Of a DNA stretch of 64,000 nt, positions 24,002 through 38,000 are shown piece after piece. Each line of letters opens with the position of its first letter. Position 1 is the stretch's first letter. This stretch comes from Rotaria macrura. Lineage: Eukaryota; Rotifera; Eurotatoria; Philodinida; Philodinidae. Location: positions 62,001-126,000 of the forward strand of contig OENT01000016.1 in the NCBI GenBank assembly GCA_900239685.1, in the 5' to 3' direction. The notes under the pieces are model-generated. The model searched no databases. It was given only the letters and a program-made list of their open reading frames with translations, and was not told where the DNA came from. Made by a program: the position numbers and the translations under genes.

Positions 24002-27000
24002 ATGTTGAATCAAGAAGAAATTCATCGTTACTTTAATCATTTAAGTGGTGCAAAACGTATTGAATTTCTGTATGGCCTTCTGCATTTATGTCAACCGTTA
24101 GAATTACGATACTTAGGTACATGTTTAGAAGAAATAGCGCGTAAAGATTATGAATATTTATATCATGCTGAACAGAAAACCAATCATATATCGACAGAAA
24201 TCGTCCCACCATCATCATCAACATCATCCGTATCTAGTAACAATGAACAAAACAACCAACAAGTAGATCTTTCATCTGATGAAAAATTAGATTTCACTGA
24301 TCAATTTACACGTGCTCATGCCATAGTTGATATTGGTAAGTAATTACCATCAATGATATAAGTATCATTCATTTTCAATTGTCAATTAGCTCTTCTTTGG
24401 GCAAAGAATCGTGCAGGTGCAATTCGATTATTTCGTCGTTTAAAAACAAGTGAAAGTGTTAAATTAGTTGACATACTACTTGAACGTGATGATCTGGATG
24501 AACGAACCATGGACGAAATACTAATTATATTTTGTTTAGCTGCTAATCATCCAGCATTCAGTTTTGATATGCGTTCACAAATGTCACAAATATTTAAAGA
24601 ATTAGAAAAACGACAAAGAAAAATGAAACTACTACATACAACACATAGTAATATTAATGATGATGATACACTAGATCAATCTACATGTTCAAGTTATCAT
24701 CTTGTATCTTCATCGATACAAAACTCGAATACATTAAGTGTGCATGCATCACGTATGAAAATTTTTGTTTTATAATATCCGGCAAAATAGACTATTTGCT
24801 CTTTCTAGCTCTATTGACTCGTTTAGCTGTTGTAAATTTTGATGTGGATACAACTTTGAATCGAGTATTAATTCGAGCTGATTGGTCAGATAATAATTCG
24901 ACTCTTACTTGGAAAACTCCGAATGATATCCGTTCGTTTCATTTACAAGTATGTCTATCGGGAAAATGAATGCATTTATCAAGAATAGATTCGTATGACA
25001 TTTAGAGTTAATTAGAAAAGCGAATCGTGTTATGCTTAAATGAAAACCTATAAATAAAATAATACAAGAGTGAATAATCCTATTGATTTCATCACTTTCG
25101 ACTGACGATTATCCGTATCGTGTAGATTTTGGATAATTTTCGAATATTGTGAAAAAAGTTTGAATTCTTTGTTTCTTATTGAATAGATTATGCACTTGTA
25201 TAGTAGTGTTTCATTTGACTGTAGCCGTTTCTTCAATAATACGAAAGAAACTAGTTTTCATATTTTGATTTCAATACTTATACAGCTTTAAATTATAAAG
25301 AAAGCAGATTACTATGATAGCTTTAGATTTTTTTGTTAAACCAAAATAAATCCATCGTAACATTACAGCAAATATACAATACGTAAACGTCACCATATTT
25401 TTCTTGTTATATCTTGATGAAATCATGGAATTGATTTCAAAAACTAGCATGAAAATATAGCATTGCGGCAATCGTATGTGATCGGCACAAAATTAATTTC
25501 GAGTATTCATATCTCATTGAATACTGCATAACGTACACAGATCCGAATCGAAAGTGACTTGTGAGAATTCGACGATATCTATCGTCATAGAAAACAATGT
25601 CTACTGATTACAGATAACTGGACTGATTTTTAGATTAGTTCATTTTACATATAAATCGATCAAGTTCTGTGATTCGAAAAAGAATAGTAAGTCGCAAGTC
25701 AAATTTTGAATAAAAACAGAATAAATCTATAAGAGTTTTACTATTCAAGAGCTCACATAAACCAATACCTTTCCAGCGGTTAATACAAATAAATGCGGTA
25801 CTATTTTACTTTTTGATATTCTTGATTCATTCTATAAATGTTCTCCCGTTAGGCTAATCAATACTGAAAGCAATCACGCATACAAACCATTCACTGTATC
25901 ATTGAAAAACAAATAAATGACGAAAAAACAGCGATTAAAACACTGATGAGAAAAATTTTCGTAGTACTTTATCCCAAATCATTTGACATTTTATCCATAA
26001 GTATGATGAAGTGAAACAAGAAAAGATCGAACGAAGATGGATACTTGTAACAAAGTTTGCGCATTTATACATACATGGGGATAGAGTAGAATGAATATTG
26101 TCTTCTTATTATCTCGTTAATAAATATACTTGATAATTCTATTTTTCATGTCTTTATGAAAGATAGATACGTAATAGAATATTCATGAATTCACCTAGAG
26201 AATAAGTGACTGCGTAGAAGTCTTATATATATTCTTAAGCTTTTCAAAGCTCTTTACGGTGGTAAACTCAGATCAGAATTTTTTCATTTTATTTTTCGTA
26301 CTAAATAAATTACAAGCACAAAGACTATCGCTCTTTCGAATATTTTCATATCACATTTCAGTTGGCTTCAACATTAGGCATCGTATGAAAAGTTTCGAAT
26401 CATTTCGAAAAATATTTTGTCATTAGGTAACAAGCACTGTTCATCAACTATGCTTTTGTTCATTGAAGTTTCATACAGAAATCACTATTTGTTGAAAGTA
26501 GAACCGATCTCATTTCTAATATCACTTCATGTGACATGCTAATGCAACATTTTTAACATAGTCTAGTGTAATTCGTATGGATGAGAATGCTTCAGATATA
26601 CTCATGAATAAACATAGAAACTGTACTATTATCTGTGATCTTTACCTAAAAAAATGATTACCATTGTTTAAAAATCTGTTCATTGACTGGAATATGTAGT
26701 AATTGATTTCTGTTCATTTTCAATATTGAAAATGGAATTTAATCATTTCACAAGAGATTTGGTTCTTTGGAGGAGCCATGCTCATAGACTTTTTTTAGTG
26801 ATAAACAATGGCGATCTCCTTTGCTGATATGAAGTTGTGAATCATGAAATCGTTGAACCATACATTCCCTCGTCATGCTGCAATGGAACTCGAAAAAAAT
26901 ATTTTAGCTTTTTTCTCTTGATCATTGCGATTTAAACGATTTTCTTCGTGGAACAGCAAAGAAGACTATGATAAAATAACTCCATAGATTATTTTTTCTT

Positions 27001-29752
27001 ACTTAGTTATCGAATATTGTTTATCATGATGACATACGATTGGAGCGTTTAATGAATATTTCTGGTTATTTACGTGACATTGGTTCATCTACTGAACCTG
27101 ATATAGACTTAATGAAGAAGAACATTGAAACTTACATACCGTGAGCTATTTTTCCATTTGATCAATTTGCTTATCTTTAATATATACATTACTAGACATC
27201 TCATCTATTTTTCTTCCTATATATCAACAATATCAACATTAGCAAAGTTTTTTAATTCATCATTAAAACTGGTCGATTCGAAACAACGCTTGTTCAATTC
27301 AAGTAATACGTTTGATGATTCATCATCATCATCGCCACCGCATTCCAATGCAATGACACCTCTCCGTAAACTTATTCGATTATTCGTTAGATATTTTTGC
27401 TTTTCTCGAATACATTTGTTTTTCTCTCAGAATGTGAAATAGCCATTCAACCGCAATCTGATTCAGATAACAAATTATTATCTTCACCGAAACTATCAAT
27501 AAGTATTAGCAAATGTAAGCATCAATTGGATGTAGCAAAACAAGCGCGTTCTATAGTACCGACAAATAACTGTACACAAACTGGACTAGAAGTACGATGT
27601 GAAGAAACACAAACTGATCGAATGCCTGGACCTGGTTTTATTCTTGCTGAACATCAAGATTATCTTCGAAGATATTCCATGGATGAAGTAAATCTTTTTA
27701 GTATGAATAGATCGAAATTCATTACGGGAGATTTTCTGGTAAAATGACGTAAAACATGTTGTACTCTATTTTATGAGAGAGTAATTTAGTTTTCTTGAAA
27801 AATATCTAAAAGGTTGGTTTAATCACTCATTCAAATGTCCGAGAGAGCTTCGTTGAACGACGGCGTCGAATTATTATATTAGATGAGCCCTTCTTATACA
27901 AACCGTGATATTAATACGTATGATTTGAAATTTCAATCTGTCTAACTGAAGGTATCGATAGTGCCGTACTTTCTTTTTCTTGCAAATTAAATTGTCTCAT
28001 GATGACGAACTCTCGTCGTTTTAAAAAGTTCAATAGCAAGTCAAATGTTGCACAGAAAAACTGAATTGATACAGTTTCTAGAACAGATTTCGTTCAATCA
28101 GTTATTAAAAGAACGAAAGCTCTAGCTTTAAGCTAAAGTCTCCAGTATGAAGTACATTAAAATGCAAAGGACTTGACTTCTTCCTATATGATGTCTCAAG
28201 GTTATTAAAAATTATTCTTTTTTGTTACTGCCGAGCAAATCTTCACGCAACATTTTCTAATGTAGATTAGAGAATACTAGTAACAATGCATCGTTCTTGA
28301 TCTTGATTGACTCGACACATACAATCTTGTAAATAGAAAACGAACTGACATTCTTGTTAGAAATTTGTGATCCAGGTCTAATATTTGCTGATATATTGCA
28401 TTAAAAACATTTTAGTTAGCAAAATTAACTGCCCATGATCTTATTGTCGATGGACTTGATTCAAGTACAGCTCATTTACTTTGTGGTGCTTTAGATGATT
28501 TAAAGTAATTCAATAAAAACTGTTTCTATTTCTCATAATTCATTGTTTTATTCTCGTTAGGCCAATGAGTGTCCATTTAAGTAATAGTAATAAAACAATA
28601 CGTTCACCATGTACTTTTATTCATATACCTCCAGTATCTTCATCACCGATGCCAACATCATTACCACCTTTACTTGATGCTGCCTTAATGACTGTTGCAC
28701 AAAAACATCAAGCATCTCGTGCATCCCCATCTGCTATCGATCGAAATCAATATGAGCATATGTTAATTAATTATGGAGGTGTTCGCTCATCCCTATCGTC
28801 AATCTCAAGTCCTAAATTACACAAATCAATGACAATAGCAGTAACAAATGGAAATAATACAAGTGTACCTCCCCCACCGTCACTATCTCATCCACCTCCA
28901 CCTCCTCTACCACCACCACCACCACCACCATCATCCTCATCATCTGCAGCAGCAGAAGCAGCAGCATCGTCGTCAAATAGTTGTCAATCGCAAAATCAAC
29001 ATCATATGCCATTGTTAACTACACATTCATTTCTTTATAATCCCATGGAGCCTTGCATATTTCCAATAGCTATGCCACCAGGCTTTCCATCAGCATCACC
29101 TGATTTTATTAGATTATTTGCCCCGAATATGGCAACAGTAGCAGCAGCTACTGCATCTAACACAACGAACTCAACAGGTGCTAATTTTGTTACAAATGCA
29201 AATGGTCAACAAGGACTTATGTCTAATGCTCGTTCAACAGCACAATCGAATGGAACGAATACACCACCTGAACAACAACATGGGCAAAATCTTCATCATC
29301 AACCTCCATCAACATCATCATCGTCTTCTATTTCTCGTCATCAACAATCACATTATCGTCAAAGACAACATTACGCCACCGAATCGTATCAATTTCAACA
29401 GAATTCATGTCATCCCTATCATCATCAACAACGACAATCGCAAACAACGTATTCACAACAGCAACAACACAGTCGACCAAAAGCGTGTTACACTTGTGGT
29501 GATATTGGTCATCTAGCATTTGCCTGTCCGGAACAGTATGTATCTGATTCGAACTATTCGCATAATACGAGAGGTAAAATAATATTCGTCTTGTTGTTTC
29601 TTTTTTTCTTGGAAAGTCAACTGACATATATTTTAGATGGTTATAAACTTGATTATCGACCAAGACTAAGTACACCAGCAAATATCCATCAACAACAAAG
29701 ACAAATGCGTTCGAATTCAATTACGAAAGCAAAACTTCGCGACAACAGTTAA
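24002..29752 (+). CDS. ZCCHC14: ZCCHC14/ZCCHC2-like protein (PX, SAM-like, CCHC zinc knuckle), 888 aa
   Basis: ZCCHC14-type proteins are cytoplasmic RNA-binding adaptors; ZCCHC14 recruits TENT4 poly(A) polymerases to RNA stem-loops through its SAM domain. Nine exons: 24002-24335, 24390-24752, 24809-24948, 27007-27140, 27196-27365, 27431-27738, 28416-28504, 28561-29573, 29637-29752. Domains: family N-terminus (RIEFLYGLLHLCQPLELRYL, residues ~17-36); PX-like region (~233-345, starting RVLIRADWSDNNSTLTW); SAM-like helices (~465-512, LTAHDLIVDGLDSSTAHLLC); long Ser/Pro/Gln-rich region; CCHC knuckle at ~822-835 (CYTCGDIGHLAFAC); and a tail DGYKLDYRP matching the human end. Start at ATG 24002, since the frame extends upstream only to a TTG. 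Orthology to ZCCHC14 rather than ZCCHC2 is not settled. Intron 3 is 2.06 kb. The last intron (63 nt) has no stop and is a multiple of three. Confidence 0.88.
24949..27006 (+). other. 2.06-kb third intron of the ZCCHC14-like gene
   Basis: Bounded by GTATGT and TTACTTAG and placed inside the PX-like region. I found no inverted-repeat element, RNA gene or convincing open frame inside it (minus-strand frames at 25048-25236 and 25271-25471 have no motif). Confidence 0.6.
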
Positions 29753-30055
29753 ACTTTCTTCTCTTTATTTTCTTTCTCTTTGTTGTTACTCTTTCTTTAT
29801 CATTATTCTCTCGCTTATACTCATCAAAACAATATTAACTCTAACGTGATTCTTCGTCACATGATATGCTCCACTATGATCTATTCTATTTGCCATACTG
29901 ATTGCCTATGATAGATTCATTGCATTTATTTCGTTTTGATCTTTTGTCTTTCGTTCTCGCTCATGTAGTATCGATGGAGTTAAGCTTTTTTTATGATATG
30001 TAACCAACGCATTCCACCTTCAATACATATATATGCATTTATATTTATAGATACA

Positions 30056-30101
<46 letters not shown>

Positions 30102-32015
30102 TCTCGCAAGTACTTTGTCTTCATTCAAATAAGTTTTTTAGTGTAGTTTTTCCAGGGCTGACATGTAAAAATGACTTGTCGTTTATAGTGTCGTTATACT
30201 AATATGTGCATTCTAAAAAACAAAAATTTTTGGAATAGTAATAGTCAGTTTTCAATAATAATGGATTGCCAGTTGACATTATCTGTTTTTTTAATATCTT
30301 GTTTATCACTTGATAAGCCCATAAGCCCATTGTATAAATACACAATATCTTAACTATTTGTCGTGTCGAATGAACTCACCAAGACGGACACTGAGCATAA
30401 CAAAAGCTACAATATGATTCGATCATGCTTCTGTGTTGTTTAAATGGCAACTGCAGAATATTCAAGCACCATCTTTGACGTTTTGAAATCTTGCTTTATA
30501 TGCCGTTCGGTGTCTTTTACACACCAGTATGGAAACATGATAAACATCTCTATGGATTACTGCCCTTGATCAGTACCTGAATGTACTAGAAGGTTTTCGT
30601 TTAAAATTGTTAGACACTGAAGAATATGGGTAAAAGAACTCTAGTTAACCGTTTATCGACTTGTCTCTAGAACACATATTGTGTTAAAGAAAGAAAAAGA
30701 TAAAATTTTTCTACGATGACTATTGATAAAATAATGCACGTCTATATATTTCAATCTATAATTCAGTTATATTCTTCTAATGCTTTATCATCTACTGCAA
30801 ATGTAGTAGAGTTTTACAATAGACTTACAGGTGAGTTCATTCACATCAATATTGTAGCCACAGTAAAAATTCAAATGTGACATAAAAAAATGAAAGAGAT
30901 CCATTTTTACAATGACAGATGTTCTCGATTCATCTCATTTCGTTTAGTATACTAATACTCAAAAAACAAAACGTATTCAAATTCTTCATTTTAACGTTGA
31001 GCAGGTTTCAACAATATGTCGTTTAATTGAAAAACATTTACAATGTCTACAAATCTCAATATGAATATAGATCCGAGAATCAGATGTAGATGTTTTTTTC
31101 TTACATTGACATATAAAATAAACTTAAATTGAATTGAATATGAAAATGAACGCTCAAACATAGGCAGTGATTCACACTTCCTAATTTTCATTAGGACATG
31201 CTGCTATATATGAATAAAATGTTAGTCTATGAACAAGTCTGTCACACGTTTCATAATGAATGAATTTTAGATCATCATGAGAATCATCTACTCTGACATC
31301 AGCAATGGCACCAACATATCATTCGATACACATGATCATTGTAATTTTCTTCAATGATGACGTAACTATTATCATTATTCAACAAATATTTTTGACACGA
31401 ACGAAACAAATAATTAAACAATTTTTCTTGACATCAGTCACATCGAAGAAATTGCAATTCAATCTTATATTTGATCGTCATTATATGAGCAAATAAATAG
31501 AATCATCAATCAAAATCTGTACCTATTCGTTTTCTCTTCTTTGAACATATTGAACAATAACGCTTGTTGAGCCGTTAAACATACAGTAATAATGATAGAT
31601 TTGAAAAAAATCAAAAGATTTCAGAAAAAAACAAACTTTCGTTTTATTTATTTTTTTCTACCATCAAACAATTTTCATCACAAAAAAAACAAAAATAAAT
31701 TAACTTATTTAATACGTCCGTCCTCATCAATTTTCTTCTTCAACTCTTTTCACATCTTTCGTCATAACTACAATAATTAACAGAGTAAAGAAAAAAGAGA
31801 CCAAAACAAAAAGATTAACGTTAACAATGAATAATACAGACAGATAAAACATCGTTCAGATTTAGATAAACAGAAAAGGAAAAAATTGTTTCTTTCAATA
31901 GAGCATGAAACACACACCAAGAAAAAAAATATAATAATAATTCTTTTCAAAAGACATGGCTTTAGTTTTCAATAATTAGATTCAAAAACAACAGAAAAAT
32001 TTTCGATTTCATTTT
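29753..32015. other. convergent intergenic region with a (TA)n microsatellite
   Basis: About 2.3 kb between the 3' ends of the ZCCHC14-like gene (plus) and the RhoGEF gene (minus). It contains the 3'-UTRs and a (TA)n run at 30059-30096. Open frames at 29993-30202, 30991-31191, 31305-31496 and 31592-31780 are low-complexity and not supported. Confidence 0.5.
30059..30096. repeat. (TA)n microsatellite
   Basis: About 19 uninterrupted TA units, the longest simple repeat in the window. Likely length-variable. Confidence 0.95.
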
Positions 32016-35000
32016 TCATTCAAGATCGGAATCGGCTGATGATGATTCATCATGTATCGATCGTTGCCAAGTTTTAAGACGTTGTTCAAGTATTGTTTGC
32101 CATGCACATTGTAAACATTTACTTGGATAACGGATTTTATATGGAGCATTGGGTTTATTCGATAGAAATATTAAAGCATCTTCACCTATTCGATTATTGA
32201 AATAAAAGATTAGTAATATGAATGAAAACAAAACAAAACAAAATAAAACTACATACGTTCATTACTAGATCGAAAATCAACGATATCAGTTAACAGAATT
32301 GCATCACAAACAAGTGTTAAACGTGTATCAATAGCATTGCGTTGTGTGAACAAAAGCATATCATTGAGAAGAATAGTCCATGTCTAATACACAAAAGAGA
32401 AAAATAAACATCGAATTATTTTCCATAACAAGAAATGCACGATCATAAAATAGTTCAATACAGAGTGAGTCTAATAATAAAAATCGTCCTATTGATGACA
32501 TTGTTATCACTGAGATACTAGATAGTGTTCCAATAAAAAATTGAATTGGTTCAATATACGATAAGATGTCAATTTTCTTTTTTTTTGAATATTCTAAAAT
32601 TTGCTCAAGTAAAACACTCAACGAAAATTGATTTTAAATGAAAAGAAAAAAAACAATTTTATATATCGAATATATCTCTTTTCAAGATGTCACGTTTTTG
32701 AACAAAAAGACTTGTTAAGTATGCCTTTCTTTAAAAAAAATCGTTTCTATCTAGAACTCAAGGATTTCTGTAAACAATTAAATCTTTATTAAAATTTTAT
32801 GAAGAATACTCTATAGTCTGTCGAGACAATATATTCAGAAAAGATATTGTACCAGATGTCTTCGTTAGACATCGTAAAAGACTATTGCCTGAACTATTTA
32901 CAATGTAAGCTTTCAGAATGTTTTCTATATCTTTCAAAAAATATTTCATTTACCTCAATATAATTTTTATTGTCATTTTGTAATAGAAGTACACCTGAAA
33001 AGATGACATGTCGATTTCGACCAGTGAGAGTAACAGACTACAATAAGTAAACAAATCAAACGATGAAAAATTTTCTTTCAAAAGAAATAAAATCAACAAA
33101 ACTTTCTTACATGAATATTATTTTTAAATTGAAGACGATTTTGTAGATCAATAATTTGTTCGTCTTCGGATTGATTGATTATTGATGATGTTACTGCACT
33201 AGCACTGTTCAATGTCATCGTTGTTGTACAATGATGTTGACTCGTCGATGATTCATTATACAATGAACATTGACGTAATTCTAAAAATCAACACAAACAT
33301 TTCGCTTTATTGTTCAAAAAAGTTAGTGTTCATACCTTTGAGAACATGTAAAAGATAATTTGCATCATTTGCATTTTCACATGTGCAACATAATGTATCC
33401 AATTGATTGGCAAGATTATCAATATGATTAAGAGGAATTTGTAAAAACTGTTCGATCGTAAGATTTGAATTATTTCCATTTATAAATCGTTGAAAACTAG
33501 CACATTTCTTTAATTGTTGTAATTGTGAGCAAGCATCTGAATAACCAGATATATAACGCGTAAATGCTTCACATATGAGTTGCACTTTTTCATGAAATAT
33601 TCGACCAATATGACTTATTATTGTGCGTTCAGATAATGATTGTAAACGATTTAATTGATAACGTGATATAGCTAAGATCTAAAATTAGAAAAGTCAAAAG
33701 CACAAACAGTGTATGCATATATTTGTATGAATGCAAAGTAAAGTAACGAGAAATATTGTTTGTTTTTCAATTTTACCTTTTCAATATTTTGAAATAATTT
33801 TCCATGTTCATTTGATGATATTAGATAATGTTTCAATGGGCGAGAATATAGTTGTACTCCAAGTTCGAGTTGACGTATGAATTCATTTTCAATTTCAATT
33901 AAATGTAATGCTTCTCGTTCATATGTTTCAGAAATAATTTCCTAGGAAAAAAAACAAGACATTTTTTTAAAATTATGATCATCAATCGATTATTTATAAA
34001 TCTACATACTAATCTATTTTCACCATCTGAATATGGATTACTTTCAGAACCAACACCTGATTCACTTCCATCGCTTCGTTCAGATATTTTTCGATAAATT
34101 GGTGACATGAGTAAAGATTGTTGTTGTTGTTGTTGTTGATGATGATGATGATTGTTATTATCTTTATTGATAACAATTGTTTCAGGTAAAAGACAAGTTG
34201 TTATTTCATCATAATTATTGTATGGTTTGTCTGATGAACAAAATGCTCGATCAGCATACGTATCACTGAATGAATAATTGTGGTCTGATTTTTTAGAAAA
34301 TAAATCTGAATTCAATGGTTGATGTTGATCGATAGAATTCAAAACAATTTTATCGATTTTATTTGATGTGGTTGGAACAGATCGACGATATAATTGAAGT
34401 GTTATTGGTAAGGGTAAGTTTCTGTAGTTGCACAAAAAAAGAATCATAGAACATAAATAGCAAATGAATTAGTTGATTGTCAATTGTATGACAGAACATC
34501 ACAAACCTCATCAATTTATGAACAGCTTTCGCTTGTGTACGTGAAACATTAATATCATTAACTTGAAGAAGAATATCACCAGGCATCGGTCGACTACATG
34601 ATGAACCAATACCGGATTTGACTTCACTAACTGTACACGGATATGCCGAAGCAAAATGTATATCATCACGATCAAATACATCTACCTAAAAACGACGAAA
34701 AATAAAACATTTCAAATTTGGTATTGTTATAGAAATCACAGTTAAGAACAAATATCGATGTCAACATTTTTTTGATCAACTATGAATACTCAACACGAAT
34801 TCTATATTTTAACATATTGTGATCGTTTACACAGATGCTTTCTCGTATTGACAGGAGATTCAGCTCCTACGTAGGACTAATCTCAAGCACGACAGAGTCG
34901 CAGTACTAAATCAAAAAAATGACCAATGAAATGACAGTTTTCTCATTGACGATAACTAAGATGAAAGCTGATTATGTGTTTGGTAAACATGGAAGATTAT

Positions 35001-38000
35001 TCTTGGTTTTCTGATGTCTAAGTTCTTACATTCAATAAAATTCCATTGGTGTAATTTCCCGTTGAAGAATGTGTTCGTCGTGTTTTAGTAGATCTTTTAT
35101 TTTGAGATGAGGAAGCGTCGACATTTATTGCCATGCGTTTATGTCGGCCGATTGATTCCGGTAATAAACAATACCATTTATATTTTGATGAAGTCTACAA
35201 CAACAACAAAAACAATCAATTTGTTTACATTGGATATGACAATCATAATTCGTTTTTTCACACTATGCTATTTAATTAATCGATTATCTTACCTTAGTAC
35301 AATTAGTTGTTTTCAGAAAAGTCTTCATATTAAATGACATACATCCGATTAAGTCAATTCTAAAAAAAAAAGGACGAATTTGTTTATATATACGCGAATG
35401 AGAATAGATCGATAAGAGAAGTTTTTCTTTTCTTGTTGTTCTCTTCCCTCGATATTTATTCGTCGTCAGACTAGATATATCACTTGTGAACGGGAGAAAA
35501 GATAGGGAATCTTCTTACACATTTTCTAAGGACGAAAAAAAAAAAGATTCGATTAGTGTTTTCACACGAAGAAAACCTGTTATAATGATGTTCGTTTGAA
35601 GAGAAAAAAGGCATCCTAACAACTTACTTATTGTTTTTGTCCGATTGATTATAAACAGAGATTGTCAAGCGTTTCGATGGTGTCGATATATTGTTATTAT
35701 TGAAAGGTCTAGGAATATCCAAAGATACACGAGATAATTCGATTGATTTTTATCAATAATCTTACATAGAAAATTTCTCATCGTATACTGGTGAATTAGT
35801 ACCATAGATAACTTTTGAACATTGTTCGTATTGGTAAAATTTAACTTTAACGAATGTATTTAATAAATGATTATCCGGATGTACAAATGACAATTGTCTG
35901 GCTCGTATCACTAAAAATAAACAGAAATGAGCATATGGTATTTTTTCTTTTTCTAAACAAATAAAACTAATTAATCAATCCAACGACTTTATAAACAAAA
36001 ATAAAAAATTCAAGATTCAATGGCTAATGACGAGAAGAATTCGGAGCTGGAGGAAGGAGAGGACTATCCTCTATCTAAAACTATGCGCTATCCGAATAAA
36101 AATTTCTTCAAGCATTAGACTTCGAAGAAGATTCCAGGTTAAAAAAAACTGCATCGTATGTAAAATAAGAACTTAATACTTTCACAATACTTAAATAGAC
36201 TTATTTTCATAAGAAAATAGTTTGAGAAATTTGAACAAAATCTTCTCAATATATGATGATTTTTCTCAGTACCGTACATCTAGTATAAAAATTAATTAGC
36301 TGCTATTAGAAAACGATGTCATATCGTCAAGCGTAATATCGGAAGAAAATATTTGAGAGTATTGTTGTATAGATACAGATGGTCAATGTGTGATCGTCTC
36401 TTCTCAATTTTATACAAGAATTCTGCATTGACCGTAATCAAGACGAAATTATTACCATGTAGTGTTAAAATTGAATCTTTAGTGTGTTCATCATCTGAGA
36501 TTGAATACGTAATACATAATGAACCTGGAACAGATAAAAATCATTGAATAAATGAATCATTTGTTTTTAATGAATGGTATGTTTACCTCGTTTCGCTGGA
36601 GATCGATTTTCTTTCATTGGAACAGATTTTTTCGCTGGTGATAAATTTGCATGTGGCACAAGACATTTAGTCTTTTTAACATAATCAACAAAATGCTCTG
36701 TTAATGTACGCTTATTCGACGATGATGATGGTATCACGAGTCGTTCATCACTCATGATAACTGAATGGAAATTCTAGAAAATAGATGAATTAATTTTATG
36801 AGATTCACAAGATATTATAATAAAATTCGTATCAAATTTTTACCTCAATATGAATGGCACTGATATCGGTATCGAATCCTGAAATACGAGACAATCACAA
36901 TTGACTATGAATGATTAGAAAAGAGCTAAGGAAATATGAATACACACGCACATATATATATATATATATATGTATACAATGTTTTCTTTTTTCCTTTTTC
37001 TCTTTTCGATCAACCATAGGCAGCTGTATATTGCTCACCCAAGTGTCACGAAAGGAAAACAGGCAAAACATGAGCAGAACAAAGCTATCTTTTCTTATTC
37101 GGAATGAATCTATCTGATATTCTAACCTCCCCATTTGCCTGATTTAGCAGAGACATGTAATCTCCTACTCCCCACTAATCACTAGAACAGACAGTCTGAT
37201 TCATAGACATACAAACACAACGATTGTGATGATATATTTATACGTATAGAGTCAATGGACACCACCGGTAGTGTTCGGTAAAGGTGAAGGGGCGGGCAAG
37301 AGGGATTAGGGTTGCACAATAATCGGAAAATGGATTATATAATTGACTTAATCACTAGTTTAGAGAAAAAAAATGAAAAATTGAAATGACACTTGTCATC
37401 AAATCAGGAAATAAAAGACGTTTTTCTTTTCTTTCCTCTGATCAATAGTGCGATAATATGAATTTTCTTTGCTTTAAAAAATATTTGATTAGTTCTAATT
37501 CAAAAATGTTCACGTTTTATATAAGTTTATTTGATGATAAAACAAAAAAAAATGTCGAATAAACAGTGTCCCTTTATTTTTTTTTATATATGAACCGGTG
37601 AGAGAGAACAGATGACGCTGAGTATTCTTCAGAATAATCAAGTGAGACGCGCGCGCGTGTACACATGAAAAAAATCAAATTTTTAATAAGTGATAATACT
37701 CAACGGTCAGTTCAATCGAACACTTACTTCAATGTAGTAGAAACAAGTGCACGATATATTCGATACACATCATTATATAGAGGAAGTGAAACATCTCCGG
37801 AAAAGACAGATTGTATGTGAGAGAGAGAGAGACAGACAGACAGACAGAGACAGGAAAAATCAAACGATTTTAAAAACAGATCACCTACCGGTGATTAACA
37901 TTATACTAATGATAATATCGTATGTGTTTTAAATATGAATTTATTATTAATGATCTCGTATTAGAAATAAAAAGAACCGAAAATTCACAATTCAATAGAA

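Noticed and set aside
28812..29012. Minus-strand Val/Leu-rich frame opposite the ZCCHC14-like gene
   Set aside because: Mirror of the Pro/Ser repeats in the real coding strand.
29328..29720. 130-codon minus-strand frame opposite the CCHC region
   Set aside because: Shadow of Gln/His-rich coding sequence; the plus strand has a family match.
32361..32621. Minus-strand frame that looked like an extra RhoGEF exon
   Set aside because: The flanking PH exons join in phase without it, and this interval lies in the intron between them.
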